From a bacterium (lineage in GTDB: Bacteria; Armatimonadota; HRBIN16), in NCBI GenBank assembly GCA_025057335.1, contig JANWXG010000001.1, forward strand, positions 1-37,983: a DNA stretch of 37,983 nucleotides, given 5' to 3'. The notes beneath the pieces are model-generated. The model saw nothing but the letters and a program-made list of their open reading frames with translations, was not told the DNA's origin and did not search any database. The first letter of the stretch is position 1; each line of letters starts with the position of its first letter. Position numbers and translations under genes: made by a program. Below are positions 1 to 7,172 of the stretch, one piece after another.

Positions 1-608
1 TTATACGTGCGGCGCACATAGGCAGCGATGGCTTCGTCGATCTCGTCGCCAGCGATGCGGATGGAACGACTCGCTACAATGCCCGAAAGGGAGATGACTG
101 CCACCTCCGTCGTGCCGCCCCCGATATCCACGATCATGGAACCCGTTGCCTCTTCCACAGGCAAGCCCGCTCCGATGGCGGCTGCCATCGGCTCTTCAAT
201 CAGGTATGACTCCTTGGCGCCCGCCTTTTTGCAGGCATCCATCACTGCACGACGCTCCACCTCGGTCACGCCACTGGGGATGCCGACCACCACGGTGGGC
301 GCTGCCCACGAACGCCGATGCACCTTCTGGATAAAATAGCGGAGCATCTTCTCGGTCTGGTCGAAGTCGGCAATCACACCGTCCTTCAGAGGGCGAATCG
401 CTACGATGTTTCCCGGAGTGCGCCCCAGCATCCGCTTCGCCTCTTCGCCGACCGCGAGAACCCGTTTCGTGTCCTTTTCAATCGCCACCACAGAGGGCTC
501 ACGGAGCAGTATCCCTTTGCCTCGCACGTGCACGAGCGTGTTCGCCGTGCCGAGGTCAATCCCCATATCTCGCGAGAAACGCCCTAATAGCCTCTTCCAA
601 ATCGCCAT
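1..608 (-). CDS. mreB: Rod shape-determining protein MreB (3' end outside window)
   Basis: This is the bacterial actin homologue that polymerises under the inner membrane and guides lateral peptidoglycan synthesis. About 202 N-terminal residues are visible (start ATG at 608-606); the gene continues past base 1. It opens MAIWKRLLGRFSRDMGIDLG, where the DMGIDLGTANT stretch is the phosphate-1 loop of the actin/Hsp70 fold, and it carries VVVGIPSGVTEVERRA, LIEEPMAAAIG and the second phosphate loop MIVDIGGGTTEVAV, all diagnostic of MreB. A GA-rich ribosome site (GAGAGGTGAAGAGG) precedes the start. The partner genes mreC and mreD would lie outside the window. It is separated from the upstream MFS gene by a terminator hairpin, so it has its own transcription start. 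Identification is secure. Confidence 0.95.
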   Translation of the reverse strand, partial: MAIWKRLLGRFSRDMGIDLGTANTLVHVRGKGILLREPSVVAIEKDTKRVLAVGEEAKRMLGRTPGNIVAIRPLKDGVIADFDQTEKMLRYFIQKVHRRSWAAPTVVVGIPSGVTEVERRAVMDACKKAGAKESYLIEEPMAAAIGAGLPVEEATGSMIVDIGGGTTEVAVISLSGIVASRSIRIAGDEIDEAIAAYVRRTY

Positions 609-657
609 GCGAACCTCTTCACCTCTCCCCCTGCGCGATACACCAGTATATCATAAC

Positions 658-689
658 ATAAAACAGGGCGAGGCGCACACCTCGCCCTG
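658..689 (-). terminator. Rho-independent terminator after the MFS gene
   Basis: A perfect 10-bp stem (arms 664-673 and 680-689, CAGGGCGAGG paired with CCTCGCCCTG) encloses a 6-base loop. Read on the minus strand it is followed directly by TTTTATGTTATG. It lies 14 bases beyond the stop of the MFS gene and upstream of mreB. Confidence 0.85.
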
Positions 690-702
690 CGCCCAGAGGC
701 GC

Positions 703-2085
703 CTAATGCCCGCTACCGCCTCCGCCTTCCAGTTGGATGGCGCGGTAGCCTCCGATGGAGCGATAATACAGGAATTGCAAGCCAAACAGCACCACCAGAA
801 TCACGGGCAGGATAGCGACGTAACGGAAGGTCATCGCCGCCCCCTGACGCAGCGCCTCCTTAATGACTTTCGCTTGCTCCGCCGCGGTGGCATCGCCCTG
901 CTCCGCTCTCTGGATAATCTCCTGCGATTTCTCCGGGCTGAACTTACCGTCCACCACGACGACCTGTCGGATTTCGGGGGTAAGGTGCTGGATGGTGTGG
1001 TGGTCATAGATGCGTCCCATCGTGGGTCCTGCCACGCCCGCAGCGATCATCCCTGTAGCGCCCATTACCGCTAGCAGGAACTCGCCTCCGCGCGGGTACC
1101 GCTCCGAGGTGATGCCCAGCATGGTGGGCCAGAAGTACGCCTTGCCGATACCGAACACTGTTGCCGCTGCAAAGGCGGCGCCCGCAGTGAAGGAATAGCT
1201 TAGCCAGTACAGCCCAGCTGCTGCCAGCACGGCGCATATCGCTAACAGCCCCACTGGCGTGAAGAACCTCGCGAGAGGTCCAGCAAACAGACGCAGCACA
1301 AACATCAAGCCCGCCGTATATACCAGGAACAGGATGCCGCGAATGCCTACTGTGTCGGTCAGCACGGAGCCGACCCACTGGTCAGGACCCAGTTCGGTGA
1401 TGGCAGTCATACACATGCACAGCATTAGCAGCAAGACGCCTGGACGCAGTATCTCTTTAAACATGTCTGCAGTGGAGACGCCTGAGGCAGCGCGCTCGGT
1501 GGGCGGAAACTTCTCCGTCCAGATCATCGCCCCGTAGATGAGGGCGGGGATGATAATCATACCGTAGCGCACCTGCCAGCCTGCCTGGAACAGCTCCGCC
1601 AGCGCCGCGGTGAGCAGACCGCCGATAACTAGCCCTCCAGGCCACCAGGCATGTAACACGTTCAGCTTATGCGTCTTGTCCTCGGGATACATGGTAGCTG
1701 CCAGTGGGTTGATGACCGCCTCCACCGTGCCGTTCGCTAAGCCAATCAGCAGGGTGGACGCCAACAAGATAGGGAAGCCGAACTGTGGCGACAGGATGGT
1801 AAAGGCGACCCCTAAAATGTGTCCGATGCACGCCAGCTTCAGCAGCCTGCCCATGCCGATGATGTTACACAGGGGTCCGACAATCAGGATGGCTATGGGG
1901 AAGCCCCAGATGCCCATCAGGTTCACGATGCCCTGTTGCTCATGGCTGATGTCGAAGGCGACCCCCAACTCCTTCAGAATGTCTGCACGAATGGAGAAAG
2001 CCATCGCCGTGGTGACCAGCGCGATGCAGCTGGCGACGAACAGCTTCTGGCGATGGTAGGTCTCGGAAGAACCGTGTGCGTTCAA
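703..2085 (-). CDS. MFS transporter (12-TM permease)
   Basis: A 460-residue integral membrane protein of the major facilitator superfamily. The sequence shows evenly spaced hydrophobic helices, a first-helix region with LVTTAMAFSIRADILKELG, a second helix GIWGFPIAILIVGPLCNIIG, and a duplicated six-helix layout with a hydrophilic centre near residues 195-215 (TEKFPPTERAASG). A soluble insertion of about 60 residues (roughly 365-425, rich in K, E and Q) lies between the last helices, which is unusual for the family. The start is a TTG (2085-2083) seven bases behind AGGAGG; no in-frame ATG occurs before residue 28. The overall look resembles the sugar/fucose permease branch, but no substrate can be assigned. 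It is transcribed alone, with a terminator at 658-689. Confidence 0.85.
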   Translation of the reverse strand: MNAHGSSETYHRQKLFVASCIALVTTAMAFSIRADILKELGVAFDISHEQQGIVNLMGIWGFPIAILIVGPLCNIIGMGRLLKLACIGHILGVAFTILSPQFGFPILLASTLLIGLANGTVEAVINPLAATMYPEDKTHKLNVLHAWWPGGLVIGGLLTAALAELFQAGWQVRYGMIIIPALIYGAMIWTEKFPPTERAASGVSTADMFKEILRPGVLLLMLCMCMTAITELGPDQWVGSVLTDTVGIRGILFLVYTAGLMFVLRLFAGPLARFFTPVGLLAICAVLAAAGLYWLSYSFTAGAAFAAATVFGIGKAYFWPTMLGITSERYPRGGEFLLAVMGATGMIAAGVAGPTMGRIYDHHTIQHLTPEIRQVVVVDGKFSPEKSQEIIQRAEQGDATAAEQAKVIKEALRQGAAMTFRYVAILPVILVVLFGLQFLYYRSIGGYRAIQLEGGGGSGH

Positions 2086-2178
2086 CTCCCTGCCTCCTTT
2101 GATGGAAATGTATTTACCCCTCTACCTCTTAGGCTGACTGTACATTCTCGCCGACTATCTCCTTCCCCTGCTCCCCAA

Positions 2179-2208
2179 TTGCAGCGGAGTGTCTGCCCAT
2201 GTTACAAT
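2179..2208 (+). promoter_or_regulatory. Sigma-70-type promoter for the SRPBCC gene
   Basis: TTGCAG at 2179-2184 and TACAAT at 2203-2208 are separated by 18 bases. The expected start of transcription is about 25 bases before the ATG at 2239, and AGGAGGAGG follows at about 2221. Confidence 0.6.
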
Positions 2209-2238
2209 GGAGGCGAGAAGAGGAGGAGGTTCGTTGCC

Positions 2239-2700
2239 ATGCCGGTGATCAAGCAGAGTATCTGGATTCAGGCGCCTGTGGAGAAGGTGTACGCAATTGC
2301 CCGTGAGGTAGAGCGTTTCCCTGAGGTGATGCCTGACCTAGAGTCAGTGAAGGTTTTGGAGCGAAGCGAAGACGGTTCGCGCACCGTCACCGAGTGGACA
2401 GGGCTGGTGCGGGAATTCAACAACATGCGTGTGAAGTGGACAGAGGAAGACCTCTGGGACGACGCCGAACACACCTGTCGGTTTCGCTTGCTCAAAGGCG
2501 ACCTGCAGCGGATGGAGGGTGAGTGGCGTTTCGTCGAGGAGAACGGTGGCACGCGCTTCCTCTCCCGCCTGGAGTACGAGTACAACGTGCCGCTGCTGGG
2601 GGCGCTGGTCAAGAACCTCATCCACAAGAAGCTAGAAGAGAACGTGCAGATGGTGCTGGAAGGCATCCGCAGGCGAGCGGAAGAGGGGCTACATGCCTGA
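2239..2700 (+). CDS. SRPBCC (START/polyketide-cyclase-like) lipid-binding-fold protein
   Basis: A 153-residue single-domain protein. The opening IKQSIWIQAPVEKVYAIARE, followed by VERFPEVMPDLESVKVLE, is the typical beta-strand/helix start of the SRPBCC fold (Coq10, polyketide cyclase and aromatase relatives), and the C-terminal helix (NLIHKKLEENVQMVLEGIRR) closes the hydrophobic cavity in that fold. Members bind lipids, quinones or other hydrophobic ligands; nothing here identifies the ligand. An upstream in-frame extension to 1819 exists but lies antisense to the MFS gene and lacks a ribosome site, so the ATG at 2239 behind AGGAGGAGG is chosen. Its last 12 bases overlap the end of the convergent HisKA gene. 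Confidence 0.88.
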   Translation: MPVIKQSIWIQAPVEKVYAIAREVERFPEVMPDLESVKVLERSEDGSRTVTEWTGLVREFNNMRVKWTEEDLWDDAEHTCRFRLLKGDLQRMEGEWRFVEENGGTRFLSRLEYEYNVPLLGALVKNLIHKKLEENVQMVLEGIRRRAEEGLHA

Positions 2701-2946
2701 CGGATGGTGCTCTACCCCTTGGAGCAGCTGTTGCACCTCGTTCAGTATCTCGACAATCCTATCCGTCGCCTCGAGGATACGCTGCACGTATCCCTGTTGC
2801 TGTGGAGTGAGGTCTTCGTCGCCTAACAGTTCAGCGAAGCCGACAATGGCGGTCAACGGGGCGCGGATGTCGTGGCGCAGTCGTGTGAGCACGGCGTTGC
2901 GCACTTCGTGCCAGCGGGCAGGCGTCCCAGAAACGTTGCCTGGCAT
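2689..2946 (-). CDS. Stand-alone histidine-kinase phosphoacceptor (HisKA) domain protein
   Basis: A complete 85-residue ORF made almost entirely of one HisKA dimerisation/phosphoacceptor hairpin. Residues 24-43 read LRHDIRAPLTAIVGFAELLG, the H-box with the phosphorylatable His followed by Asp and the conserved Arg and Pro; the second helix (QGYVQRILEATDRIVEILNE) completes the hairpin. There is no sensor region, no HATPase domain and no receiver. GCGAGGAGG stands ten bases before the ATG, so the short form looks intended. It could be a phosphotransfer or dimerisation partner for a kinase encoded elsewhere, or the surviving tail of a larger kinase. It is divergent from lpxK and convergent with the SRPBCC gene, overlapping it by 12 bases. 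Confidence 0.75.
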   Translation of the reverse strand: MPGNVSGTPARWHEVRNAVLTRLRHDIRAPLTAIVGFAELLGDEDLTPQQQGYVQRILEATDRIVEILNEVQQLLQGVEHHPSGM

Positions 2947-2985
2947 GGGCGGGAACCTCCTCGCAAGAGATGGCTTCTGATAAAG

Positions 2986-2994
2986 AGTATAGCA
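2986..2994 (-). promoter_or_regulatory. Possible extended -10 promoter for the HisKA gene
   Basis: On the minus strand TATACT (2991-2986) is preceded directly by TGC (2994-2992), an extended -10 element. The -35 region is weak. It lies 40 bases before the HisKA start, in the divergent gap with lpxK. Confidence 0.4.
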
Positions 2995-3040
2995 GCTCGT
3001 GCAGGGAGAGACCAGTGGGCAAAGAAGTGAGCGGAGCCAG

Positions 3041-4096
3041 ATGAGCGAAGAGCAGCTCCAATGGTGGCAGAAGATGCTCTTGCCGTTTTCGGTGCTGTAT
3101 GCTGCGGGACTGGAGGTCTATTTGTGGTGGAGGCTGCCTCGACAGTTCCGAGCGCAGGCAGTGGTGATTTCGGTAGGCAACCTGTCGTTGGGGGGAACGG
3201 GCAAAACGCCGACGGTCATCGCCATCTGCCGCTACTTGCAGCAGAGCGGACGGAAGGTAGGCATCCTCAGCCGGGGGTATGGCGGCACCATGAGCCGCGC
3301 GGGCGGAGTAGTCTCCGACGGACAACGGGTACTGGCGACCGCAGCCGAAGCGGGAGACGAACCGTTGCTGCTTGCCCGAAAGCTGCCCGGAGTGGTAGTG
3401 CTGGTAGGCAAGGATCGCCGTAAGACCGCCCGCCGAGCAGTGGAACAGTTCGGGTGTGAGGTTCTGGTACTGGATGACGGGTTCCAGTACTGGCAACTGC
3501 ATCGCGATGTGGACCTGGTGTTGTTAGATGGAAAGCGCCCCTTCGGGAACGGCTGGACGCTGCCCGCGGGCACGTTACGCGAACCCGCCATACACCTGCA
3601 GCGCGCCCATGCACTGCTAATACAGGGAGGCTCCGCTCAAAGTATCACGCAGAGCTTTCCTCTTCTCCCGTGCTTCCTCTGGCAAAAGTCTCCCGTCAGC
3701 ATTCGTTCACTCTACCATGTCCACACCTGCTCCCCCGCGCATCTCCTACAGGGTAAGCGAGTGTTCGCCTTAGCAGCTATCGCCAGTTTCGACTCGTTCC
3801 CCGCCCTACTCGCCCAACTGGGCGCGCAGATAGCCGGCACGTGGAGCTTACCAGACCATTATCGCTACACTGCCCGTGACGTGACTGAGGCGCAACAGCG
3901 TGCGCGTGCCTGTCGCGCAGACGCCATCGTGGTGACAGAGAAGGATGCGGTTAAACTGGAGGAGATGGACAGCCTGCCGCAAGAGATACCCTTCTGGGTG
4001 CTGGATATCGAGGCGCAGTTCTCCCAGGGGTTTTGGCGCTGGCTGGACGCCCAGATACGCACTGCAGAGCATGCCCATGCGCATCAGACCGTTTGA
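3041..4096 (+). CDS. lpxK: Tetraacyldisaccharide 4'-kinase LpxK (lipid A biosynthesis)
   Basis: LpxK phosphorylates the 4' position of the lipid A disaccharide precursor at the inner-membrane face, the sixth step of the Raetz pathway. The 351-residue product shows an N-terminal membrane-associated helix (MLLPFSVLYAAGLEVYLWW), the P-loop SVGNLSLGGTGKTPTV, then ILSRGYGG, GDEPLLLARKLP, VLDDGFQYWQLHRDVDLVLL with DGKRPFGNGWTLPAGTLREP, and near the C-terminus DHYRYTARDV and VTEKDAVKL, all in family order. The ATG at 3041 is preferred over a GTG at 2999 because family members start just before this helix, although its ribosome site (GCGGAG) is modest. The AMMECR1 gene follows 11 bases later. Its presence argues for LPS or a lipid A-like outer leaflet. 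Confidence 0.94.
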   Translation: MSEEQLQWWQKMLLPFSVLYAAGLEVYLWWRLPRQFRAQAVVISVGNLSLGGTGKTPTVIAICRYLQQSGRKVGILSRGYGGTMSRAGGVVSDGQRVLATAAEAGDEPLLLARKLPGVVVLVGKDRRKTARRAVEQFGCEVLVLDDGFQYWQLHRDVDLVLLDGKRPFGNGWTLPAGTLREPAIHLQRAHALLIQGGSAQSITQSFPLLPCFLWQKSPVSIRSLYHVHTCSPAHLLQGKRVFALAAIASFDSFPALLAQLGAQIAGTWSLPDHYRYTARDVTEAQQRARACRADAIVVTEKDAVKLEEMDSLPQEIPFWVLDIEAQFSQGFWRWLDAQIRTAEHAHAHQTV

Positions 4097-4107
4097 AGGG
4101 AGGCCGG

Positions 4108-4662
4108 GTGCTAAAGAGAGACATGATGCCACCGTTACCTCATGCCCCGCAGGCGCTGCGTCTGGCGCGTCGTGCACTGGAGGCAGCAGCCCGCGGTGAA
4201 CAATACCGCCTGCCCGATAACCTGCCCCCCGAATGGACGTCGCGCCGTGCGGGAGTATTCCTCACGCTGATACGGCGGAACCGGCTGCGCGCCTGTTGGG
4301 GTACCCTAGAGCCGCAGCAACGCCACGTGGCGGAGGAGATTGTCGCGGTGGCACAGGGGGTGCTCACGCGCGACAAGCGCTTTCCGCCCCTGCGTGCGGA
4401 CGAAATCGGGGAGGTGCGTCTCATCCTGACGCTTGTCGTTAGCCCGCCCCAACCTGCTTCCCCTGTCCAAATCCAACCGCGCGAGCACGGAGTGCTGGTG
4501 CGACGCGGAGAGCGCAGTGCAGTCGTGCTCCCGCACGAAGGACGCACGGTGCGCCGCATGTTGAGCATGGCGAAGCAGAAGGCAGGTATTCGCGCAGGAG
4601 AGCCGATAGAGGTGTATGTGTTCCGAGTATACTCTGTACAAGAACCTCCTCTCACGCGCTAG
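4108..4662 (+). CDS. AMMECR1-domain protein
   Basis: A 184-residue protein of the AMMECR1 family. The core RAGVFLTLIRRNRLRACWGTLEP matches the GVFVTL-x-LRGCIG hallmark of that family, with Cys-Trp-Gly in place of the usual Cys-Ile-Gly. The family often occurs with Memo and radical-SAM proteins in a set of unknown biochemistry; neither partner is in this window. The GTG at 4108 is chosen because AAGGGAGG ends four bases before it; ATG codons at 4123 and 4126 are alternatives. It sits 11 bases after lpxK and is probably co-transcribed and translationally coupled. The middle (about residues 108-135) is Pro-rich and less conserved. Confidence 0.8.
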   Translation: MLKRDMMPPLPHAPQALRLARRALEAAARGEQYRLPDNLPPEWTSRRAGVFLTLIRRNRLRACWGTLEPQQRHVAEEIVAVAQGVLTRDKRFPPLRADEIGEVRLILTLVVSPPQPASPVQIQPREHGVLVRRGERSAVVLPHEGRTVRRMLSMAKQKAGIRAGEPIEVYVFRVYSVQEPPLTR

Positions 4663-4700
4663 GGGACCAGCATCCGCAAAGGCATCGCTGCAGGCAACGA

Positions 4701-4726
4701 GGAGGCAGACCGATAGGTCCGCCCCC
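4701..4726. terminator. Imperfect hairpin between convergent genes
   Basis: Arms 4701-4711 and 4716-4726 can pair with two mismatches around a GATA loop. It lies between the ends of the AMMECR1 gene and the CBS gene. No U-tract follows on either strand, so termination is only a suggestion. Confidence 0.3.
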
Positions 4727-4745
4727 CGAGTCGCGGCTGCTTCAG

Positions 4746-5123
4746 CTACATCGCCTTGTTAACGATGTCGCTCAGCGACACCACGCCTAACAGCTGGTGT
4801 TCGCCGATAACAGGTGCCCGGGACAGCCCCGTGTTGGCAAGCAACCGCGCCACGTACTTCACGTCCAGATTGGGATTGACTACCACCAGTGGCTTGGACA
4901 TTACTTCGTGCACCTGCACCGATTGTGGGTCGAGCCCCTTAGCGACGACTTTGTACACGATGTCGCGTTGGGTGAGGATGCCGTAGGCGTCGTCCTCACT
5001 GCGTCGCTCCACAATCAGCGAGCGCACCCCCTTCTCCTTCATCAGCGCGACCGCTTCCGCCACGGTGGCGGTGCCCTGAATGGTGACCACCTCGGTGGTC
5101 ATGATGTCTTTCGCTTTTGGCAT
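4746..5123 (-). CDS. Two-CBS-domain protein
   Basis: A 125-residue cytosolic protein consisting of a tandem CBS pair (Bateman module) and little else. Domain 1 covers about residues 6-62 (AKDIMTTEVVTIQGTATVAE, then AVALMKEKGVRSLIVE and GILTQRDIV), and domain 2 about 70-125 (VHEVMSKPLVVVNPNLDV, RAPVIGEHQLLGVVSLSDIV). Such pairs bind adenosyl nucleotides and report energy state; the target protein is unknown. The ORF can be extended 24 codons upstream, but the ATG at 5123 lies behind a G-rich ribosome site (GGGGGGG) and matches the usual MxAKDIM start. A strong promoter lies about 100 bases upstream, leaving a 5' leader of roughly 95 bases. Confidence 0.9.
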   Translation of the reverse strand: MPKAKDIMTTEVVTIQGTATVAEAVALMKEKGVRSLIVERRSEDDAYGILTQRDIVYKVVAKGLDPQSVQVHEVMSKPLVVVNPNLDVKYVARLLANTGLSRAPVIGEHQLLGVVSLSDIVNKAM

Positions 5124-5222
5124 GGTAAGCCCCCCCTTTCGCGCGTGCTGGGATATGTTGACCTGCACGATATGAGCCGGGCAACCTCTTTTCATTTGTT
5201 TTGCGGGAGCTCTAGCAAATCT

Positions 5223-5251
5223 ATTATACGATGTGACGCCAAGAAAAGCAA
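5223..5251 (-). promoter_or_regulatory. Sigma-70 promoter for the CBS-domain gene
   Basis: On the minus strand TTGCTT (5251-5246) and a perfect TATAAT (5228-5223) are 17 bases apart. It faces the CBS gene across the divergent intergenic region. Confidence 0.75.
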
Positions 5252-5319
5252 CAGACTCCTATCGATACCGCAGCCGCGCTCAGCATGCCCGCAAGAGCCT
5301 AGCTGTTGCGCGAGTTATC

Positions 5320-5350
5320 TTGCACACGACATGGCGTTGTGGTGTATTAT
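5320..5350 (+). promoter_or_regulatory. Possible promoter for the ABC ATPase gene
   Basis: TTGCAC (5320-5325) and TATTAT (5345-5350) with a 19-base spacer, slightly long. The predicted start is about 20 bases before the ATG at 5377; GGGAGG follows at 5364-5369. Confidence 0.5.
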
Positions 5351-5376
5351 AAGAGGGACGTCTGGGAGGTGCGTAC

Positions 5377-6390
5377 ATGGCAATCATCGAGGTGGAGCGG
5401 CTCTCGAAGACATACGTAACCCACAAGAGAGAGCAAGGGGCGCTCGGCGCGTTGCGCAGCCTCATCACTCGTCAGAAGGTGGAAGTGCACGCGGTGCAGG
5501 AGGTTTCCTTCAGCATCGAGGAAGGGGAGTTAGTCGGCTTTCTCGGCCCCAATGGTGCGGGCAAGACTACGACGCTGAAGATGCTTTCCGGGATTCTCTA
5601 CCCCACCTCAGGACGAGCGACGGTGATGGGCTACGTGCCTTGGGAGCGTAAGCCTGCCTTTCAGAAGCAGATGTCCATCGTGATGGGTCAAAAAATGCAG
5701 CTCTGGTGGGACCTGCCAGCGTATGAGAGCTTCATCCTGTTGAAGGAGCTGTATGAGGTAGATGACCGCACCTTCGAGCGGCGCGTGCACGAACTGGCGG
5801 AGATGCTGGACATCCTCAAGTTGCTGCACACGCAGGTGAGGCGCATGAGCTTGGGCGAACGCATGAAATGCGAGCTGCTCGCAGCGTTGTTACATGCTCC
5901 CCGGGTAGTGTTTTTGGATGAGCCGACCATCGGGCTCGACGTGGTGTCGCAGAAGCGTATCCGCGAGTTTCTCAAGGAGTACAACCGACAGGCAAAGACC
6001 ACCATTCTGCTTACCTCGCACTACATGCAGGATATTCAGGAGCTATGCGAACGAGTGATTATCATTGACCACGGACGAATCATCTTCGACAACACCTTAC
6101 AGACCCTGGTGGAGCAGTATTCCGACAGCAAGTTGCTCAAGCTCACCTTTGACCGCCCGGTGGCGCGTGAACAGTTAGAGCGGTTTGGCGTGGTTTGCAG
6201 TATGGACGAGCTGCGAGCGGTGCTCGAGGTGCCACGGGCGCGCACAACGCAGATTGCCTCGCAAGTACTGGCGGAGTTGCCCGTGGTCGACATCGTCATC
6301 GATGAGGTGGAAGCAGAAGAGGTCATTCGCGATATCTTCGCAGGGCGCGCTCGCTTGGCGACCACTGCGCTGGAGGTTGCGGTCGAGTGA
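5377..6390 (+). CDS. ABC transporter ATP-binding protein (ABC-2 exporter type)
   Basis: A 337-residue ATPase subunit. It shows Walker A GFLGPNGAGKTTTLKML (about residues 54-70), a signature variant RRMSLGERMKCELLAALL, Walker B VVFLDEPTIGLDV and the H-loop TILLTSHYM. A C-terminal extension of about 90 residues after the nucleotide-binding domain resembles that of the DrrA/YhaQ-like ABC-2 exporters, whose permease is usually encoded next door. Here the next gene is a methyltransferase instead, so the permease must be elsewhere or absent. The residues before Walker A (about 15-35, with HKREQGALGALRSLITRQK) form the insertion common to this exporter group. The GTGA overlap with the next gene implies translational coupling. 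Confidence 0.9.
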   Translation: MAIIEVERLSKTYVTHKREQGALGALRSLITRQKVEVHAVQEVSFSIEEGELVGFLGPNGAGKTTTLKMLSGILYPTSGRATVMGYVPWERKPAFQKQMSIVMGQKMQLWWDLPAYESFILLKELYEVDDRTFERRVHELAEMLDILKLLHTQVRRMSLGERMKCELLAALLHAPRVVFLDEPTIGLDVVSQKRIREFLKEYNRQAKTTILLTSHYMQDIQELCERVIIIDHGRIIFDNTLQTLVEQYSDSKLLKLTFDRPVAREQLERFGVVCSMDELRAVLEVPRARTTQIASQVLAELPVVDIVIDEVEAEEVIRDIFAGRARLATTALEVAVE

Positions 6391-7031
6391 CGCCCGCTCC
6401 ACTACGCTACCCCACGCAGACCCTGCACATCCCTCTGGGCGAGCAGACGTTTCGCGTGAGCGCCGTGCGCTGTATCGATGACCTGCTCACCGACACTACC
6501 CCTCCTGACGACATCCCCTTCTGGGCAGTGCTTTGGCACGCGGCGGTCGGGCTTAGCCAGTTTCTGTGCGAGCATCGCCATCTGGTCTGCGGCAAGCGGG
6601 TATTGGAGCTGGGGACAGGCCTCGGGTTGTGCGGTATCGTCGCGCGCTGGCTGGGTGGCAAGGTGACCGTGAACGACTACCAACCAAGCGCACTAGAGTT
6701 TGCCCTGTGGAACGCCGCGCAGAACGGGTTGCGCGACCTGCAGCCCCTGCTCGCAGACTGGCGTCGCTTCCCCAAGGTGCTACCGTTTGACCTGGTATTG
6801 GGAGCGGACATCCTCTACGAACGCCGCCTGCACCCCTCTCTCCAGCAGGTACTAAAGCAGGTGACTGGTACGGGCAGCCGCGTGCTGCTTGCCGACCCGT
6901 GGCGCGAGGTGGCGTGGGAGTTCCTCGTGGAAATGGAGCGGGATGGCTGGCGCGTCGACTTCGTAGAGCGTACCGTCTCTGTATTGGGCACAAGGCAAGA
7001 GGTGATTGTTTTCGAGCTGCATCCGCCTTAA
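6387..7031 (+). CDS. Class I SAM-dependent methyltransferase (METTL21/NNMT-like)
   Basis: A 214-residue Rossmann-fold methyltransferase. The SAM-binding motif I is VLELGTGLGLCGIVARWLGG (about residues 70-90), followed by the acidic VTVNDYQ motif II, a D-W pair (LLADWRRFP) and motif IV FDLVLGADILYERR. The FWAVLWHAAVGLSQFL stretch just before motif I is typical of the METTL21/protein-lysine methyltransferase group, whose targets are proteins; the substrate here is unknown. The GTG start (6387-6389) overlaps the ABC ATPase stop codon, so the two are translated together and may act on a shared process. Confidence 0.85.
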   Translation: MTPAPLRYPTQTLHIPLGEQTFRVSAVRCIDDLLTDTTPPDDIPFWAVLWHAAVGLSQFLCEHRHLVCGKRVLELGTGLGLCGIVARWLGGKVTVNDYQPSALEFALWNAAQNGLRDLQPLLADWRRFPKVLPFDLVLGADILYERRLHPSLQQVLKQVTGTGSRVLLADPWREVAWEFLVEMERDGWRVDFVERTVSVLGTRQEVIVFELHPP

Positions 7032-7135
7032 TCCTGCCCGTTCCCGTCATCGAGGGCTCTGCGAGACAGCTGATGCGCGAAGGCGAGAGGAGAAGCAAAC
7101 CGAGCCGTCAGATGCCCGAACGCACCGTCTTCGGG

Positions 7136-7141
7136 TATAAT
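7136..7141 (+). promoter_or_regulatory. -10 element upstream of mnmG with flanking inverted repeat
   Basis: A perfect TATAAT lies 31 bases before the mnmG ATG. The -35 region is poor, but the 6-bp inverted repeat CCCGAA (7115-7120) and TTCGGG (7130-7135) lies in the spacer next to it and could be an operator. Both roles are inferred. Confidence 0.45.
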
Positions 7142-7172
7142 ACGCTAGCAATCGCTGTGGAGATTAGTCGGC

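Noticed and set aside
1819..2238. N-terminal extension of the SRPBCC protein
   Set aside because: It lies antisense to the MFS gene, lacks a ribosome site and is not part of the SRPBCC fold.
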